A stretch of 15,678 nucleotides of DNA from DASRHY01 sp046765875 (GCA_046765875.1 JBKPSJ010000133.1:1-15678), one strand, 5' to 3'; positions 7,000 through 15,211 are shown, counted from the first letter of the stretch. Translations and numbers: made by a program. Notes: generated by a model from the letters alone, not told the origin.

Positions 7000-8247
7000 A
7001 TGAGCGAGATCAGCGAACGGGCGGCCGTCAGGCGCCTGTACGACCGGTTCGGGTTCGGGCCGCGTGCCGGTGACCTCGACGCCGGGTTTGATGACACGCT
7101 CGACCGGTTGCTGGCCCCTGCGGCGACGAGCGTCATTCCGCCGTCGCTGGGCCTGCTCCCGACAGACGACAAGAAGGCGGCCAACAAGGCCCGTAGAGCG
7201 CAGGAGGCCAAGCTGTTGCTGTGGTGGCTGGACCGGATGGCCACGGCGCAGCCGGCCGCTACCGAGCGGCTCACCTGGTTCTGGCACGGCCACTTCGCCA
7301 CCAGCAACCGGAAGGTACGCAGCGCGCAGCTGATGCTGGCCCAGAACCAGATCTTCCGGCGGTATGCGCTCGGCAGCTTCGCCGATCTGGCGACGACGAT
7401 GATCACCGACGCTGCGCTGATCAAATGGCTGGACGGCCAGAAGAACCGCACCGGCTCGCCGAACGAGAACCTGGCCCGCGAGTTCATGGAGCTGTTCACC
7501 CTCGGCATCGGTCACTACCAGGAGCCGGACGTCGCTCAGGCCGCCCGCGCGCTCACCGGATGGACGGTGTCGCGGCAGACCGGCCAGGCGCGGTTCGTCC
7601 CACGCCGGCACGACGACGGACCCAAGACGATCCTCGGCAAGACTGCGGACTTCGACGCGAAGTCGTTCGCGCAGCTCGCGCTGGCGCAGGAGTCTTCGGC
7701 GCCGTTCGTCGTCAGGCGGTTGTGGTTCCGGCTGGTCTCGGCGGCACCGCCGTCGCAGGACGCGATGCGTCGGCTGGTGGCGGCGTACGGCGATCGCGGC
7801 GACATCCGCGCCACGCTGCGCGCGATCGCGGCCGAGCCGGCCTTCACCGACAGCCCGTCGGCCCTGGTGAAGCAGCCGGCCGAGTGGCTGGCGGGACTCC
7901 TTCGCGCACTGGGCGTAAGGCCGTCCGCGCTGGATCAGAAGACGCTGGCCCGGCTGGTCGCCGGGTTGCGCGGGATGGGGCAGATCCCGTTGCGGCCGCC
8001 GAGTGTGGGCGGCTGGCCCGCGGGCCAGAGCTGGCTGACCACGTCTGCCGGCGTCGCCCGGTTACATGTGGCGCAGCTGGTCGCGATGCACGCGGCCTCC
8101 CTGCCGAAGACCACCGAGACGGTTCGCGTCCTGCTCGGTGTCGACTCCTGGTCGGACCGGACGAAGAACGCGCTGGCTGGTCTCACGAAACCCGCGCAAC
8201 TCGTCGCCGTCGCGGCCTGTGCCCCCGAGTACGTCGTCAGCGGTTGA
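7000..8247 (+). CDS. DUF1800 domain-containing protein
   Basis: The 415-residue product fits the family. Hallmarks are RLYDRFGFGP near the N-terminus (12-21), RLTWFWHGHFATSNRKV (90-106), SPNENLAREFMELFTLGIG (153-171) followed by an aromatic/proline turn and ARALTGW (182-188), and the C-terminal VGGWPAGQSWLTTSA block (336-350). The molecular role is unknown; members usually stand directly upstream of a DUF1501 gene, as here. I see no signal peptide or membrane segment. ATG 7000 was chosen because the family N-terminus begins there; the frame is open further left but unlike the family. No strong Shine-Dalgarno sequence precedes it. It ends 25 bp before the DUF1501 start, so the pair is very likely one transcript. 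Confidence 0.9.
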   Translation: MSEISERAAVRRLYDRFGFGPRAGDLDAGFDDTLDRLLAPAATSVIPPSLGLLPTDDKKAANKARRAQEAKLLLWWLDRMATAQPAATERLTWFWHGHFATSNRKVRSAQLMLAQNQIFRRYALGSFADLATTMITDAALIKWLDGQKNRTGSPNENLAREFMELFTLGIGHYQEPDVAQAARALTGWTVSRQTGQARFVPRRHDDGPKTILGKTADFDAKSFAQLALAQESSAPFVVRRLWFRLVSAAPPSQDAMRRLVAAYGDRGDIRATLRAIAAEPAFTDSPSALVKQPAEWLAGLLRALGVRPSALDQKTLARLVAGLRGMGQIPLRPPSVGGWPAGQSWLTTSAGVARLHVAQLVAMHAASLPKTTETVRVLLGVDSWSDRTKNALAGLTKPAQLVAVAACAPEYVVSG

Positions 8248-8272
8248 GTTCCCGGCACCAAGGAGAGGAACC

Positions 8273-9523
8273 ATGGACAACCTGACCCGCCGTCGCTTCC
8301 TGGCCATGTCGGGAGTCACCGCCGCCGGAGCGCTCGCCGTGGGCGCCACCAGGGTGGACTGGACGGACCTGATGACCGCGGCCGCCGACGACCCGCTCGA
8401 CCCCGGTGACGCCGTCCTGGTCGTGGTCACCCTGTACGGCGGCAACGACGGCCTCAACACCGTCGTACCAGCGGCCGACGAGGCATACCAGGACGCCCGG
8501 CCTGACCTGGCGTATGAGTCGGACAAGGTGCTCGACATCGGCGACGGCCTCGGGCTCAGCCCCGGCCTCAAGGGCCTGAAAGGGCTGTGGGACCGCAAGG
8601 AACTCGCCGTCGTCCGCGGCGTCGGCCATCCGAAGCCGGATCGCAGCCACTTCCGCTCGATGGCGATCTGGCAGACCGCGTCGCCCGATACGTCGGTGCC
8701 GACCGGCTGGCTCGGCCGCTGGCTGGACGAATCCGGCGGCGACCCGCTGCACGCTGTGTCGGTGGAGCCGACACTGCCGCCGCTGCTGGCCGGTGCGACC
8801 ACCGCCGCGGCCTCGCTACCGGTCGGCGGGCTCAGGCTGCCGAAGGGCAAGGTCGGTACGGCGTTCGCCGCGCTCGGCAGGCCGTCGGCCGGCGAGGAAC
8901 ACTGGTGCGCGGCCGCGGCCGAGTCGATCCAGGACCTGCACGAGGCGGTCCGGGTGCTCGGCGGAGCCGTGCACGACGGTACGGAGAACGAAGACGACGA
9001 GGACGAGGAGCGGACGAAGGGCGCATCCGCCGGCGGCGGCTCGCAGCTGAAGGCACAGCTCGATCTCGTCGCCGGGCTGGTCGAGGCCGGGGTACCGACC
9101 CGGGCCTACTCGGTATCGCTCGGCGGGTTCGACACACATGCCGACGAGCGCGGGACGCAGGAGCGGCTGCTGTCCGAACTCGACGCCGCGCTGACCGGAT
9201 TCGCCGAGCGGATGCGTCGTACCGACCGGGGCAAGCAGGTCGTCGTGCTGGTGTACTCCGAGTTCGGCCGGCGGGTACACGCCAACGGCAGCGACGGCAC
9301 CGACCACGGCACCGCCGGGCCGGTGTTCCTGATCGGCGACAGGGTCAACGGCGGACTGTACGGCGAGCAGCCGAGCCTGACCGATCTTGACGACGGCGAC
9401 CTGAAGGCGAGCACCGACTTCCGCGACGTGTACGCCGCGGTGCTGCACGACGTGCTCGGCGCGGATCCGCAGCGCATACTCGATGGTCACGCGGGCCGGC
9501 TGGAGAGGCTGGTGGGTGCCTGA
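8273..9523 (+). CDS. DUF1501 domain-containing protein, Tat-exported
   Basis: The 416-residue product begins with a twin-arginine signal (LTRRRFLAMSGVTAAGALAV, residues 4-23), so it is probably exported folded. DUF1501 proteins belong to the alkaline-phosphatase/sulfatase-like fold; activity is unknown. Visible family blocks are LYGGNDGLNTVVPAAD (54-69), HPKPDRSHFRSMAIWQT (119-135), SLGGFDTHADERG (282-294) and VYSEFGRRVHANGSDGTDHG (327-346), where the Asp and His residues could be metal ligands. A strongly acidic insertion (residues 237-247, rich in Glu and Asp) followed by a Gly/Ser stretch interrupts the fold. AGGAGAGGAA at 8261-8270 gives a clear ribosome-binding site for ATG 8273. Its 3' end overlaps the convergent kinase gene by 37 bp. 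Confidence 0.92.
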   Translation: MDNLTRRRFLAMSGVTAAGALAVGATRVDWTDLMTAAADDPLDPGDAVLVVVTLYGGNDGLNTVVPAADEAYQDARPDLAYESDKVLDIGDGLGLSPGLKGLKGLWDRKELAVVRGVGHPKPDRSHFRSMAIWQTASPDTSVPTGWLGRWLDESGGDPLHAVSVEPTLPPLLAGATTAAASLPVGGLRLPKGKVGTAFAALGRPSAGEEHWCAAAAESIQDLHEAVRVLGGAVHDGTENEDDEDEERTKGASAGGGSQLKAQLDLVAGLVEAGVPTRAYSVSLGGFDTHADERGTQERLLSELDAALTGFAERMRRTDRGKQVVVLVYSEFGRRVHANGSDGTDHGTAGPVFLIGDRVNGGLYGEQPSLTDLDDGDLKASTDFRDVYAAVLHDVLGADPQRILDGHAGRLERLVGA

Positions 9524-10851
9524 GCCGGACTCGGCTGTCGTGGCAGGGTCAGCCGGAAGGCCACGCCCCGCCGGCCGTCGAGTCTGGTCAGGCACTCCAG
9601 CTCGCCACCATGTGCGCGGGCGAATCCGCGGGCGATCGGCAGCCCGAGACCCCAGCCGCGGTCGCCGCCCGACGACTCACCGTGCACCAGCCGGTCGAAG
9701 ATCCGCTCGCGATCCGCGGGCGGTACCCCGGGCCCGTCGTCCTGGACCACGATCCACGCGGAGGTCGCGGTGCCGCCGGTGATGATGTCGATGGTCCCGG
9801 AGCCATCGGTGGCCCGGCGCGCGTTGTCGCCGAGGTTGGCCAGGATCTGCGTGATCCGGCCCGGATCGGCGACGACCTCGGCGTCGTTGCCCCGGACCCG
9901 CACGGTCAGCCCGGGCGCGACCAGCCGGAGCCGGTCGGCCTCGGCCAAGGCGAGTTCCTGCAGATGGAACGGCTCGGGCCATAGTTCCAGGCCGGCCTCG
10001 ATCCGGGCCAGCTCGAGCAGATCCCCGACGAGGGTTCCGGCGCGGCGGGCCTCGCGCACCAGCAGAAGCTGCAGACGTTCGCGGTGCTCGGCCGGTGCGT
10101 CCGGTCCCAGCTCGCGCAGCGCCTCCGCCGCGACCTGGATGCCGGCGATCGGCGTTCGAAGTTCGTGTGCGGCGTCGGCGACGAACCGGCTCATCTGTTC
10201 CTCGGACCGGCGTGCGACCTGCTCGGCATTCTCGAGCGAGTCGAGCATCTCGTCGAACGCCCCCGCGGTCCGGCCCAGTTCGGTGTCGGTCCGGGTCGGG
10301 TGCAACCTGCCGCCGCGGCCGCCGGCCGCGATCGACCGGGCCAGGCCCGTCATCGCGTCCAGCGGTGCCAGCGCGACCCGCATGCCGAGCACGATCGCCA
10401 GCGCCGTCACCGCGAGCGCGATCGCTCCCGCGATCAGCAGGACCCGTTCCAGCGTCCGGCCGGCGCCGGCCAGTAACGAGGTGTCCGCCGACAGCAGCAG
10501 CGTCGCGCCGCGGGTGCGCTGGCCGGCGTTGAGCGTGGTCCGGACCTGGCGGGCCTTTCCGCTCGGTTCGGTCGGCGGTGCCCCGAACTGCTGGCCGTTG
10601 CGCAGGATGAGCGACACCCGCAGGCCGTCGGCATCGACCCGTCGTACCAGCGCCGCGGGCCCGACGTTCTGCCGGGCGAGTTGCTGGGCGAGCTGGGCCC
10701 GGCCGTTCAGCAGGGTGTTCAGGCTGCGCTCGGCCTGCGCGTGGAACACCGCGTTCACTACCAGCCCGGTCCCGGTCAGGACGACCGCGAGTACGGCGAG
10801 CGCGGTGAGGGTTACCCGTCGGCGCAGCGAGACTGTGCGCAGCTCGCTCAC
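9487..10851 (-). CDS. Two-component sensor histidine kinase with HAMP domain
   Basis: The 454-residue membrane kinase has a first membrane segment at about 13-35, an extracytoplasmic sensor of about 100 residues (36-133), a second membrane segment at 137-160, and HAMP at about 160-212. HisKA carries the phospho-acceptor in DAAHELRTPIAGI (His229). The ATPase domain has the N box ILANLGDNARRA (336-346), DDGPGVPP (371-378) and RGWGLGLPIARGF (398-410). The sensor domain is not one I recognise, so the signal is unknown. GTG at 10851 was chosen because it overlaps the regulator stop as GTGA and has GGAG upstream; longer frames add an Arg-rich, family-unlike N-terminus. It is translationally coupled to the response regulator. 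Confidence 0.93.
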   Translation of the reverse strand: MSELRTVSLRRRVTLTALAVLAVVLTGTGLVVNAVFHAQAERSLNTLLNGRAQLAQQLARQNVGPAALVRRVDADGLRVSLILRNGQQFGAPPTEPSGKARQVRTTLNAGQRTRGATLLLSADTSLLAGAGRTLERVLLIAGAIALAVTALAIVLGMRVALAPLDAMTGLARSIAAGGRGGRLHPTRTDTELGRTAGAFDEMLDSLENAEQVARRSEEQMSRFVADAAHELRTPIAGIQVAAEALRELGPDAPAEHRERLQLLLVREARRAGTLVGDLLELARIEAGLELWPEPFHLQELALAEADRLRLVAPGLTVRVRGNDAEVVADPGRITQILANLGDNARRATDGSGTIDIITGGTATSAWIVVQDDGPGVPPADRERIFDRLVHGESSGGDRGWGLGLPIARGFARAHGGELECLTRLDGRRGVAFRLTLPRQPSPAQAPTSLSSRPA

Positions 10852-11528
10852 GGTTGCTCCGCGCGCAACACGTACCCGGCGCCACGGACGGTGTGCAGCA
10901 GTCGCGGGCCGTGCGCTTCCAGCTTTCGCCGCAGCGCGCTGACGTGTACCTCGACCAGGTTCGCCGCGTAGTCGTCGTACCCCCACACCGCTGCCAGCAG
11001 TTGCGACTTGCCGACCACTCGGCCCTCCCGTCCGGCCAGGAAGATCAGCAGGTCGAGTTCGGTCGCGGTGAGCTCGATCCGCTGCCCGGCGCGCGTCACC
11101 TGCCGGCCGTCCACGTCGACGACCAGGTCGCCGACCTCGAGGCGGGTACGCAACCGGCCGAGCCGGCGGAGCACCGCCTCGACCCGGGCGACCAGTTCGG
11201 CCAGTACGAACGGCTTGACCACGTAGTCATCGGCGCCGCTGCGCAACCCGAGCAACCGGTCCTCGACCCCGTCGCGCGCTGTCAGCAAGACGATGCCGGC
11301 GCCGGACGTCCGCCGGACGACATCCAGCAGGGCCAGTCCGTCGCGGCCCGGCAACATCAGGTCGAGCAGCACCAGATCCGGCCCGAAGTCGGCCAGGTCG
11401 CGCTCCAGCTCATCACCGTCGGGTCGTGCACGTACCGTGCAGCCGGCCTGTTCGAGCGCTATCCCGACGGCGGTGCGGATCGCCTCCGCGTCCTCCACCA
11501 CCAGGACCTTGGCCGCCACCCCGCCCAT
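10848..11528 (-). CDS. OmpR/PhoB-family response regulator
   Basis: The 226-residue product has a receiver domain (about 7-118) with acidic pocket Glu12/Asp13, phospho-acceptor Asp56 (LVLLDLMLPGRDG), Thr83 (LLTARD) and Lys105 (VVKPF). A winged-helix effector domain (about 130-223) contains LTATELDLLIFLAG and VEVHVSALRRKLE and ends HTVRGAGYVLR. It is the DNA-binding partner of the kinase that follows with a 4-bp overlap. An 11-bp-period direct repeat lies 32 bp upstream of its ATG and may be its own binding site. Targets are otherwise unknown; the divergent hydrolase/gltX genes share the upstream region. Confidence 0.95.
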   Translation of the reverse strand: MGGVAAKVLVVEDAEAIRTAVGIALEQAGCTVRARPDGDELERDLADFGPDLVLLDLMLPGRDGLALLDVVRRTSGAGIVLLTARDGVEDRLLGLRSGADDYVVKPFVLAELVARVEAVLRRLGRLRTRLEVGDLVVDVDGRQVTRAGQRIELTATELDLLIFLAGREGRVVGKSQLLAAVWGYDDYAANLVEVHVSALRRKLEAHGPRLLHTVRGAGYVLRAEQP

Positions 11529-11559
11529 TGTGCCGTCGCCGCAGGGCGTGGGGCGCCGA

Positions 11560-11578
11560 TCTTCAGGTGGTCTTCAGG
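11560..11578. promoter_or_regulatory. Tandem 11-bp-period direct repeat, candidate response-regulator site
   Basis: TCTTCAGG occurs at 11560-11567 and again at 11571-11578. A period of 11 bp (one helical turn) is the standard geometry of OmpR-family dimer sites. It lies in the 137-bp divergent region between the response-regulator start (11528) and the hydrolase start (11666). Autoregulation is the simplest reading. Confidence 0.45.
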
Positions 11579-11622
11579 CTTGTGTGGTTGACGTACCACG
11601 CCCGGTGTGCGTGCCCGCCCGG

Positions 11623-11628
11623 TAGGCT
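11623..11628 (+). promoter_or_regulatory. Candidate -10 box of the hydrolase-gltX operon
   Basis: TAGGCT, a common actinobacterial -10 form, lies 38 bp before the chosen TTG start. It predicts a short leader carrying the GGAAAAGG ribosome-binding site at 11650-11657. A TTGACG at 11588-11593 is too far (29 bp) to be its -35, so the promoter assignment is tentative. Confidence 0.35.
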
Positions 11629-11665
11629 CAGCGTGTTCACGTCTCCCGCGGAAAAGGTATTCATC

Positions 11666-12454
11666 TTGCGGATCGCCCGTTTCAGCGTCGACGACGAGCC
11701 GAGGTACGGAATCGTCGAGTCCGACGATCCGGACGGCCTGACCGGAACCGTCGCCCTGCTGGACTCAGACCCGCTGTACCGGCCGGTCCAGCTCACCGGT
11801 GAGCGGCTTCAGCTGGCCGACGTACGGCTGCTGGCGCCGGTGATCCCGCGCAGCAAGGTGGTCTGCGTCGGGCGGAACTACGCCGAGCACGCCGCCGAGA
11901 TGGGCAACGAGGTCCCCAAGGAACCGCTGATCTTCATGAAACCGAATACGGCGGTGATCGGGCCGCGGGACGGGATCGTGTACCCCGAGCAGACCCAGGA
12001 CCTGCACTTCGAGGGTGAACTGGCCGTAGTGATCGGGCGGATCTGCCGCGACCTGCCGCCTGAGCGAGCCCCCGAGGTGATCTTCGGCTACACGATCGCG
12101 AACGACGTCACCGCGCGGGACCTGCAGAAGAGCGACGGCCAGTGGGCCCGGGCCAAGGGTTTCGACACGTTCTGCCCGCTCGGCCCGTGGATCAACACCG
12201 AGCTTGACGTCGCCGACCTCGCGGTGACCACCACTCTGAACGGCGAGCCCCGGCAGAAGGGCCGCACGGCCCAGTTCATCTTCGACGTTCCGACTCTGCT
12301 TGCTTACATCACAAGCTTCACCACGTTGCTGCCCGGTGATGTCGTGCTCACCGGTACTCCGGCCGGCGTCGGGCCGATGTTGCCCGGTGACGAGGTGGCC
12401 GTCAGCATCGAAGGGATCGGAACGCTTACGAACAAGGTGATACAGCGTGACTGA
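11666..12454 (+). CDS. Fumarylacetoacetate hydrolase family protein
   Basis: The 262-residue product belongs to the FAH superfamily, whose members hydrolyse or isomerise 2-keto acids (acylpyruvases, 2-hydroxyhepta-2,4-diene-1,7-dioate isomerase, oxaloacetate tautomerase/decarboxylase types). The divalent-metal ligands are visible as Glu116 and Glu118 (LHFEGELAVVIG) and Asp147 (YTIANDVTARDLQ). VVCVGRNYAEHAAEMG (65-80), AKGFDTFCPLGPW (163-175) and VVLTGTPAGVGPM (226-238) are family blocks. The substrate cannot be told. TTG at 11666 was chosen because MRIARFSV is the usual N-terminus of relatives and GGAAAAGG sits eight bases upstream; a GTG at 11633 is possible. It overlaps gltX by 8 bp, an arrangement I also recall in Mycobacterium tuberculosis (Rv2993c-gltS). 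Confidence 0.88.
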   Translation: MRIARFSVDDEPRYGIVESDDPDGLTGTVALLDSDPLYRPVQLTGERLQLADVRLLAPVIPRSKVVCVGRNYAEHAAEMGNEVPKEPLIFMKPNTAVIGPRDGIVYPEQTQDLHFEGELAVVIGRICRDLPPERAPEVIFGYTIANDVTARDLQKSDGQWARAKGFDTFCPLGPWINTELDVADLAVTTTLNGEPRQKGRTAQFIFDVPTLLAYITSFTTLLPGDVVLTGTPAGVGPMLPGDEVAVSIEGIGTLTNKVIQRD

Positions 12455-13970
12455 CTCCGTGGACACCGTGCTCGGGGACCTGGCGCCGGAGAAGGTGCGG
12501 GTGCGGTTTCCTCCGTCTCCGACCGGGTTGTTGCACGTCGGCAACATCCGCAGTGCCTTGTTCAACTGGGCCTTCGCGCGGCACTACGGCGGCAAGCTGG
12601 TGCTGCGGATCGAGGACACCGACATCGCCCGCAACACCGAGGAGGGCCTGGCCTACACGCTGCTGTCGCTGCGCTGGCTCGGCATCGACTGGGACGAGGG
12701 CCCGGAGGCCGGCGGCTCGTACGGGCCGTACCTGCAGTCGGAGCGCCTCGACATCTACGCCGACATCGTGGCCCGGCTGCTCGACGCCGGCCGGGCGTAC
12801 CACTGCTACTGCTCCCAGGACGAGCTCGACCAGCGCCGCGAGGCGGCTCGCGCGAAGGGTCTGCCGAGCGGGTACGACGGGCACTGCCGGACGCTGACCG
12901 CCGACCAGGTGGCCGCCTATCGTGCCGAGGGCCGCCGGCCGGTCGTACGGCTGCGGATGCCCGACCACGCGACGACGTTCACCGACCTGGTCCGGGGGGC
13001 GATCACCTGGCAGCCGGAGAACCTCGGCGACTACGTGCTGGTTCGGGCCAATGGGCACCCGCTGTACCCGCTGGTGAATCCGGTCGACGACGCGCTGATG
13101 GAGATCACGCATGTGCTGCGCGGCGAGGACCTGCTGCCGTCGACACCGCGCCAGATCGCCTTGTACGACGCGCTCGGCGACATCGGCATCGGGGACGGTA
13201 CGGCGCCGCGGTTCGGGCACCTGCCGATGGTGATGGGCGAGGGGAACAAGCGGCTGTCGAAGCGGGACAAGGGCTCGGGGCTGGCCGAGTACATGGAGCG
13301 TGGCTTCCTGCCTGAGGGTCTGCTCAACTATCTGGCGCTGCTCGGCTGGTCCATCGCCGACGACCGCGACGTGTTCACCACCGCGGAGATGATCGAGAAG
13401 TTCGACATCCGCCGGGTGAACGCGAACGCGGCCCGGTTCGACCCGAAGAAGTGCGAGGCGATCAACGCCGCGCACATGCGGATGCTGGAGCCGTCGGACT
13501 TCGCCGGCCGGGTGGTGCCGTACCTGTCCCGGGCGGGCCTGATCCCTGATCCGCCGACGCCGGACCAGCGGGCCGTCCTGGAGGCCGCCGTACCGTTGAT
13601 CCAGGAGCGGATGAACACGTTGTCCGAGGCAGTCGACATGATCGGCTTCCTGTTCGCCGACGAGCGCGACTTCCGGGTCTCGCCAGACGACGCGGCCAAG
13701 GTGCTCACACCGGAGTCGCGGCCGGTGCTGGACGAGAGCTACGCCGTACTCGAGGCGCTGCCGGACTGGACAACGGAGAACATTGAGAAGGCGCTGCGGC
13801 ACGCGCTGGTCGAAGGTCTCGGGCTCAAGGCGAAGAACGCCTTCGGCCCGGTCCGTGTCGCGGTCACCGGGCGGCGGGTGTCGCCGCCGCTGTTCGAGTC
13901 GCTGGAGTTGCTCGGCCGGGAGCGCACGCTGCACCGGATCGCACAGGCCAGATCTGACGTCGGGGGCTGA
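12447..13970 (+). CDS. gltX: Glutamyl-tRNA synthetase
   Basis: The 507-residue class I synthetase charges tRNA-Glu with glutamate. In actinobacteria, which generally lack GlnRS, it is expected also to make Glu-tRNA-Gln for GatCAB. The HIGH signature is PSPTGLLHVGNIRSALFNW (23-41, with HVGN) and the KMSKS-like loop is KRLSKRDKG (268-276). IEDTD (55-59) and LRGEDLL (224-230) are family blocks. Cys120, Cys122 and Cys147 resemble the zinc-binding insertion of some GluRS enzymes. The GTG start at 12447 has AAGGTGA six bases upstream, and the gene overlaps the preceding hydrolase by 8 bp, suggesting coupled translation. tRNA-Gln and tRNA-Glu genes lie about 1.1 kb downstream. Confidence 0.96.
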   Translation: MTDSVDTVLGDLAPEKVRVRFPPSPTGLLHVGNIRSALFNWAFARHYGGKLVLRIEDTDIARNTEEGLAYTLLSLRWLGIDWDEGPEAGGSYGPYLQSERLDIYADIVARLLDAGRAYHCYCSQDELDQRREAARAKGLPSGYDGHCRTLTADQVAAYRAEGRRPVVRLRMPDHATTFTDLVRGAITWQPENLGDYVLVRANGHPLYPLVNPVDDALMEITHVLRGEDLLPSTPRQIALYDALGDIGIGDGTAPRFGHLPMVMGEGNKRLSKRDKGSGLAEYMERGFLPEGLLNYLALLGWSIADDRDVFTTAEMIEKFDIRRVNANAARFDPKKCEAINAAHMRMLEPSDFAGRVVPYLSRAGLIPDPPTPDQRAVLEAAVPLIQERMNTLSEAVDMIGFLFADERDFRVSPDDAAKVLTPESRPVLDESYAVLEALPDWTTENIEKALRHALVEGLGLKAKNAFGPVRVAVTGRRVSPPLFESLELLGRERTLHRIAQARSDVGG

Positions 13971-13974
13971 GATC

Positions 13975-14955
13975 GTGGTCCAGGAAGCGAGTCCGGTACA
14001 GGTGACGGGGATCCGGTACCACCGGCTGATGCTGAACCCGCGCTACACCTGGTGGCGGCCGGTATTCGGAGCGCTCCTGATTATCGCCGGCTGGGTGCTG
14101 GCGACCATCGTCGCGCTGTTGCCCGCGCAGCTCCTCAACCCGGACGCAGCGGGCAAGGTGTCGTGGTCCACGCTGCTGGCGACCAACGTCTCGCTGGCGG
14201 CGCTGGTACCGATCTGCATCATCGTCTACCAGCGGATGCATCACCTGCCGCCCGGGCTGCTGTCCTCGGTCCGGCCGGGCCTGCGCTGGCGGCCGCTGGC
14301 CTGGTTCGCGGTGATCGCGTTCGCCTGCGAGATCGGGCTGCTGGCGTTCGCGCTGCTGATGCCGGCCGAGCTGGAGACCGAACTCAGCGGGCCCGCGTCG
14401 GACGCGGCTGCGGTGATCGTAGTGACGTTGCTCACCTCGTGCTTCCAGGCCGCGGGGGAGGAGTACCTGTTCCGCGGCTACCTGATGCAGGCGCTCGGCA
14501 CCGTGACCCGGACGATCTGGTTCCCGATCATCACCAGTGCGGTGCTGTTCACGCTGGCACACGGAGTATGGCCGTGGGACAGCCCGGCGCTGTTCGCGGA
14601 CCGGTTCGCGTTCGGCGTGATTGCCGGCTACCTGGTCATCCGTACCGGGGGACTCGAGGCCGGCATCGCCATGCATGCGGCGAACAACGTCGTGACCTTC
14701 GTGTTCGCGGCGCTGACGAACAGCGTGTCGGACAGCCTGCAGGCCACCGACGCGCCCGCCGCTCTGGTGATCGTCGATGTGTTCAAGTTCAGCGTGTTCG
14801 GCCTGATCGCGCTCTGGCTGACCAAGCGGCAGCACCTGAAGACCGACGCGGACCCGGCCGTACTGATGCCGGTGAGCCCGGCGCCGGGCTGGCCGCCCGC
14901 CGTACCGCCGGGCCAGGCCCCGGGGTACGGAGCCGCGCGGCCGCAAGACAGCTAG
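13975..14955 (+). CDS. CPBP family intramembrane glutamic metalloprotease
   Basis: The 326-residue multi-pass membrane protein is a putative CAAX/bacteriocin-processing-type protease. Its motifs are intact: EEYLFRG with Glu162, Glu163 and Arg167; LFTLAHG with His196; and HAANN with His234 and Asn238. Hydrophobic segments lie near 30-52, 68-84, 108-130, 146-158, 180-197, 210-224, 234-248 and 262-283. The C-terminal ~40 residues are a Pro/Gly-rich cytoplasmic-type tail. GTG at 13975, four bases after the gltX stop and behind GGGGG at 13961-13965, is the likely start; the longer frame merely reads through the end of gltX. It is probably in the gltX transcript. The substrate is unknown. Confidence 0.87.
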   Translation: MVQEASPVQVTGIRYHRLMLNPRYTWWRPVFGALLIIAGWVLATIVALLPAQLLNPDAAGKVSWSTLLATNVSLAALVPICIIVYQRMHHLPPGLLSSVRPGLRWRPLAWFAVIAFACEIGLLAFALLMPAELETELSGPASDAAAVIVVTLLTSCFQAAGEEYLFRGYLMQALGTVTRTIWFPIITSAVLFTLAHGVWPWDSPALFADRFAFGVIAGYLVIRTGGLEAGIAMHAANNVVTFVFAALTNSVSDSLQATDAPAALVIVDVFKFSVFGLIALWLTKRQHLKTDADPAVLMPVSPAPGWPPAVPPGQAPGYGAARPQDS

Positions 14956-14975
14956 TCCTGCTTCGGCCGGCCGTT

Positions 14976-15005
14976 TTGGTGGCAGGAACCCTGCTCGGGT
15001 ATCCT
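14976..15005 (+). promoter_or_regulatory. Candidate promoter of the tRNA-Gln gene
   Basis: TTGGTG (14976-14981) and TATCCT (15000-15005) are separated by 18 bp, a plausible sigma-70-type arrangement. The predicted start near 15012 would give a leader of about 50 nt before tRNA-Gln. Confidence 0.45.
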
Positions 15006-15061
15006 CACCGAGGTTGTCCGGCGGCAACGTCGAGGCAACACCGGCACCACCCGCAACACCT

Positions 15062-15133
15062 TGGGGTATGGGGTAATTGGCAGCCCGACTGATTCTGGTT
15101 CAGTTAGTCTAGGTTCGAGTCCTAGTACCCCAG
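15062..15133 (+). tRNA. tRNA-Gln (anticodon CTG)
   Basis: A complete 72-nt cloverleaf: acceptor stem TGGGGTA (15062-15068) with TACCCCA (15126-15132), a D arm, anticodon stem ACTGA/TCAGT, and loop TTCTGGT with anticodon CTG at 15095-15097. The T arm is CTAGG-TTCGAGT-CCTAG, and the discriminator base is G. No CCA is encoded. It reads CAG codons and is expected to be charged first with glutamate by the nearby GltX and then amidated by GatCAB. Confidence 0.95.
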
Positions 15134-15211
15134 CGATTGGACCGTATCGCTGGACAGTAGATACAGTTCATCCTCGTTGTCAGGCTCTTCGGGGCCGTGG
15201 CAGCACCCTCT
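15134..15211. other. Spacer between the two tRNA genes
   Basis: These 78 bp hold no ORF or further cloverleaf. There is no convincing promoter, so both tRNAs may be processed from one transcript. Confidence 0.4.

Noticed and set aside
11426..11665. N-terminal extension of the FAH-family protein
   Set aside because: The extra 80 residues are Pro/Arg-rich, run through the divergent promoter region and are unlike the family; TTG 11666 has a ribosome-binding site and the family N-terminus.
12426..13934. 502-codon minus-strand frame opposite gltX
   Set aside because: Mirror frame of gltX; the product is low-complexity and Arg/Gln/Val-rich, and gltX is unmistakable.
15134..15211. Third tRNA or small RNA between the two tRNAs
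   Set aside because: No cloverleaf or T-arm signature can be drawn; it looks like plain spacer.
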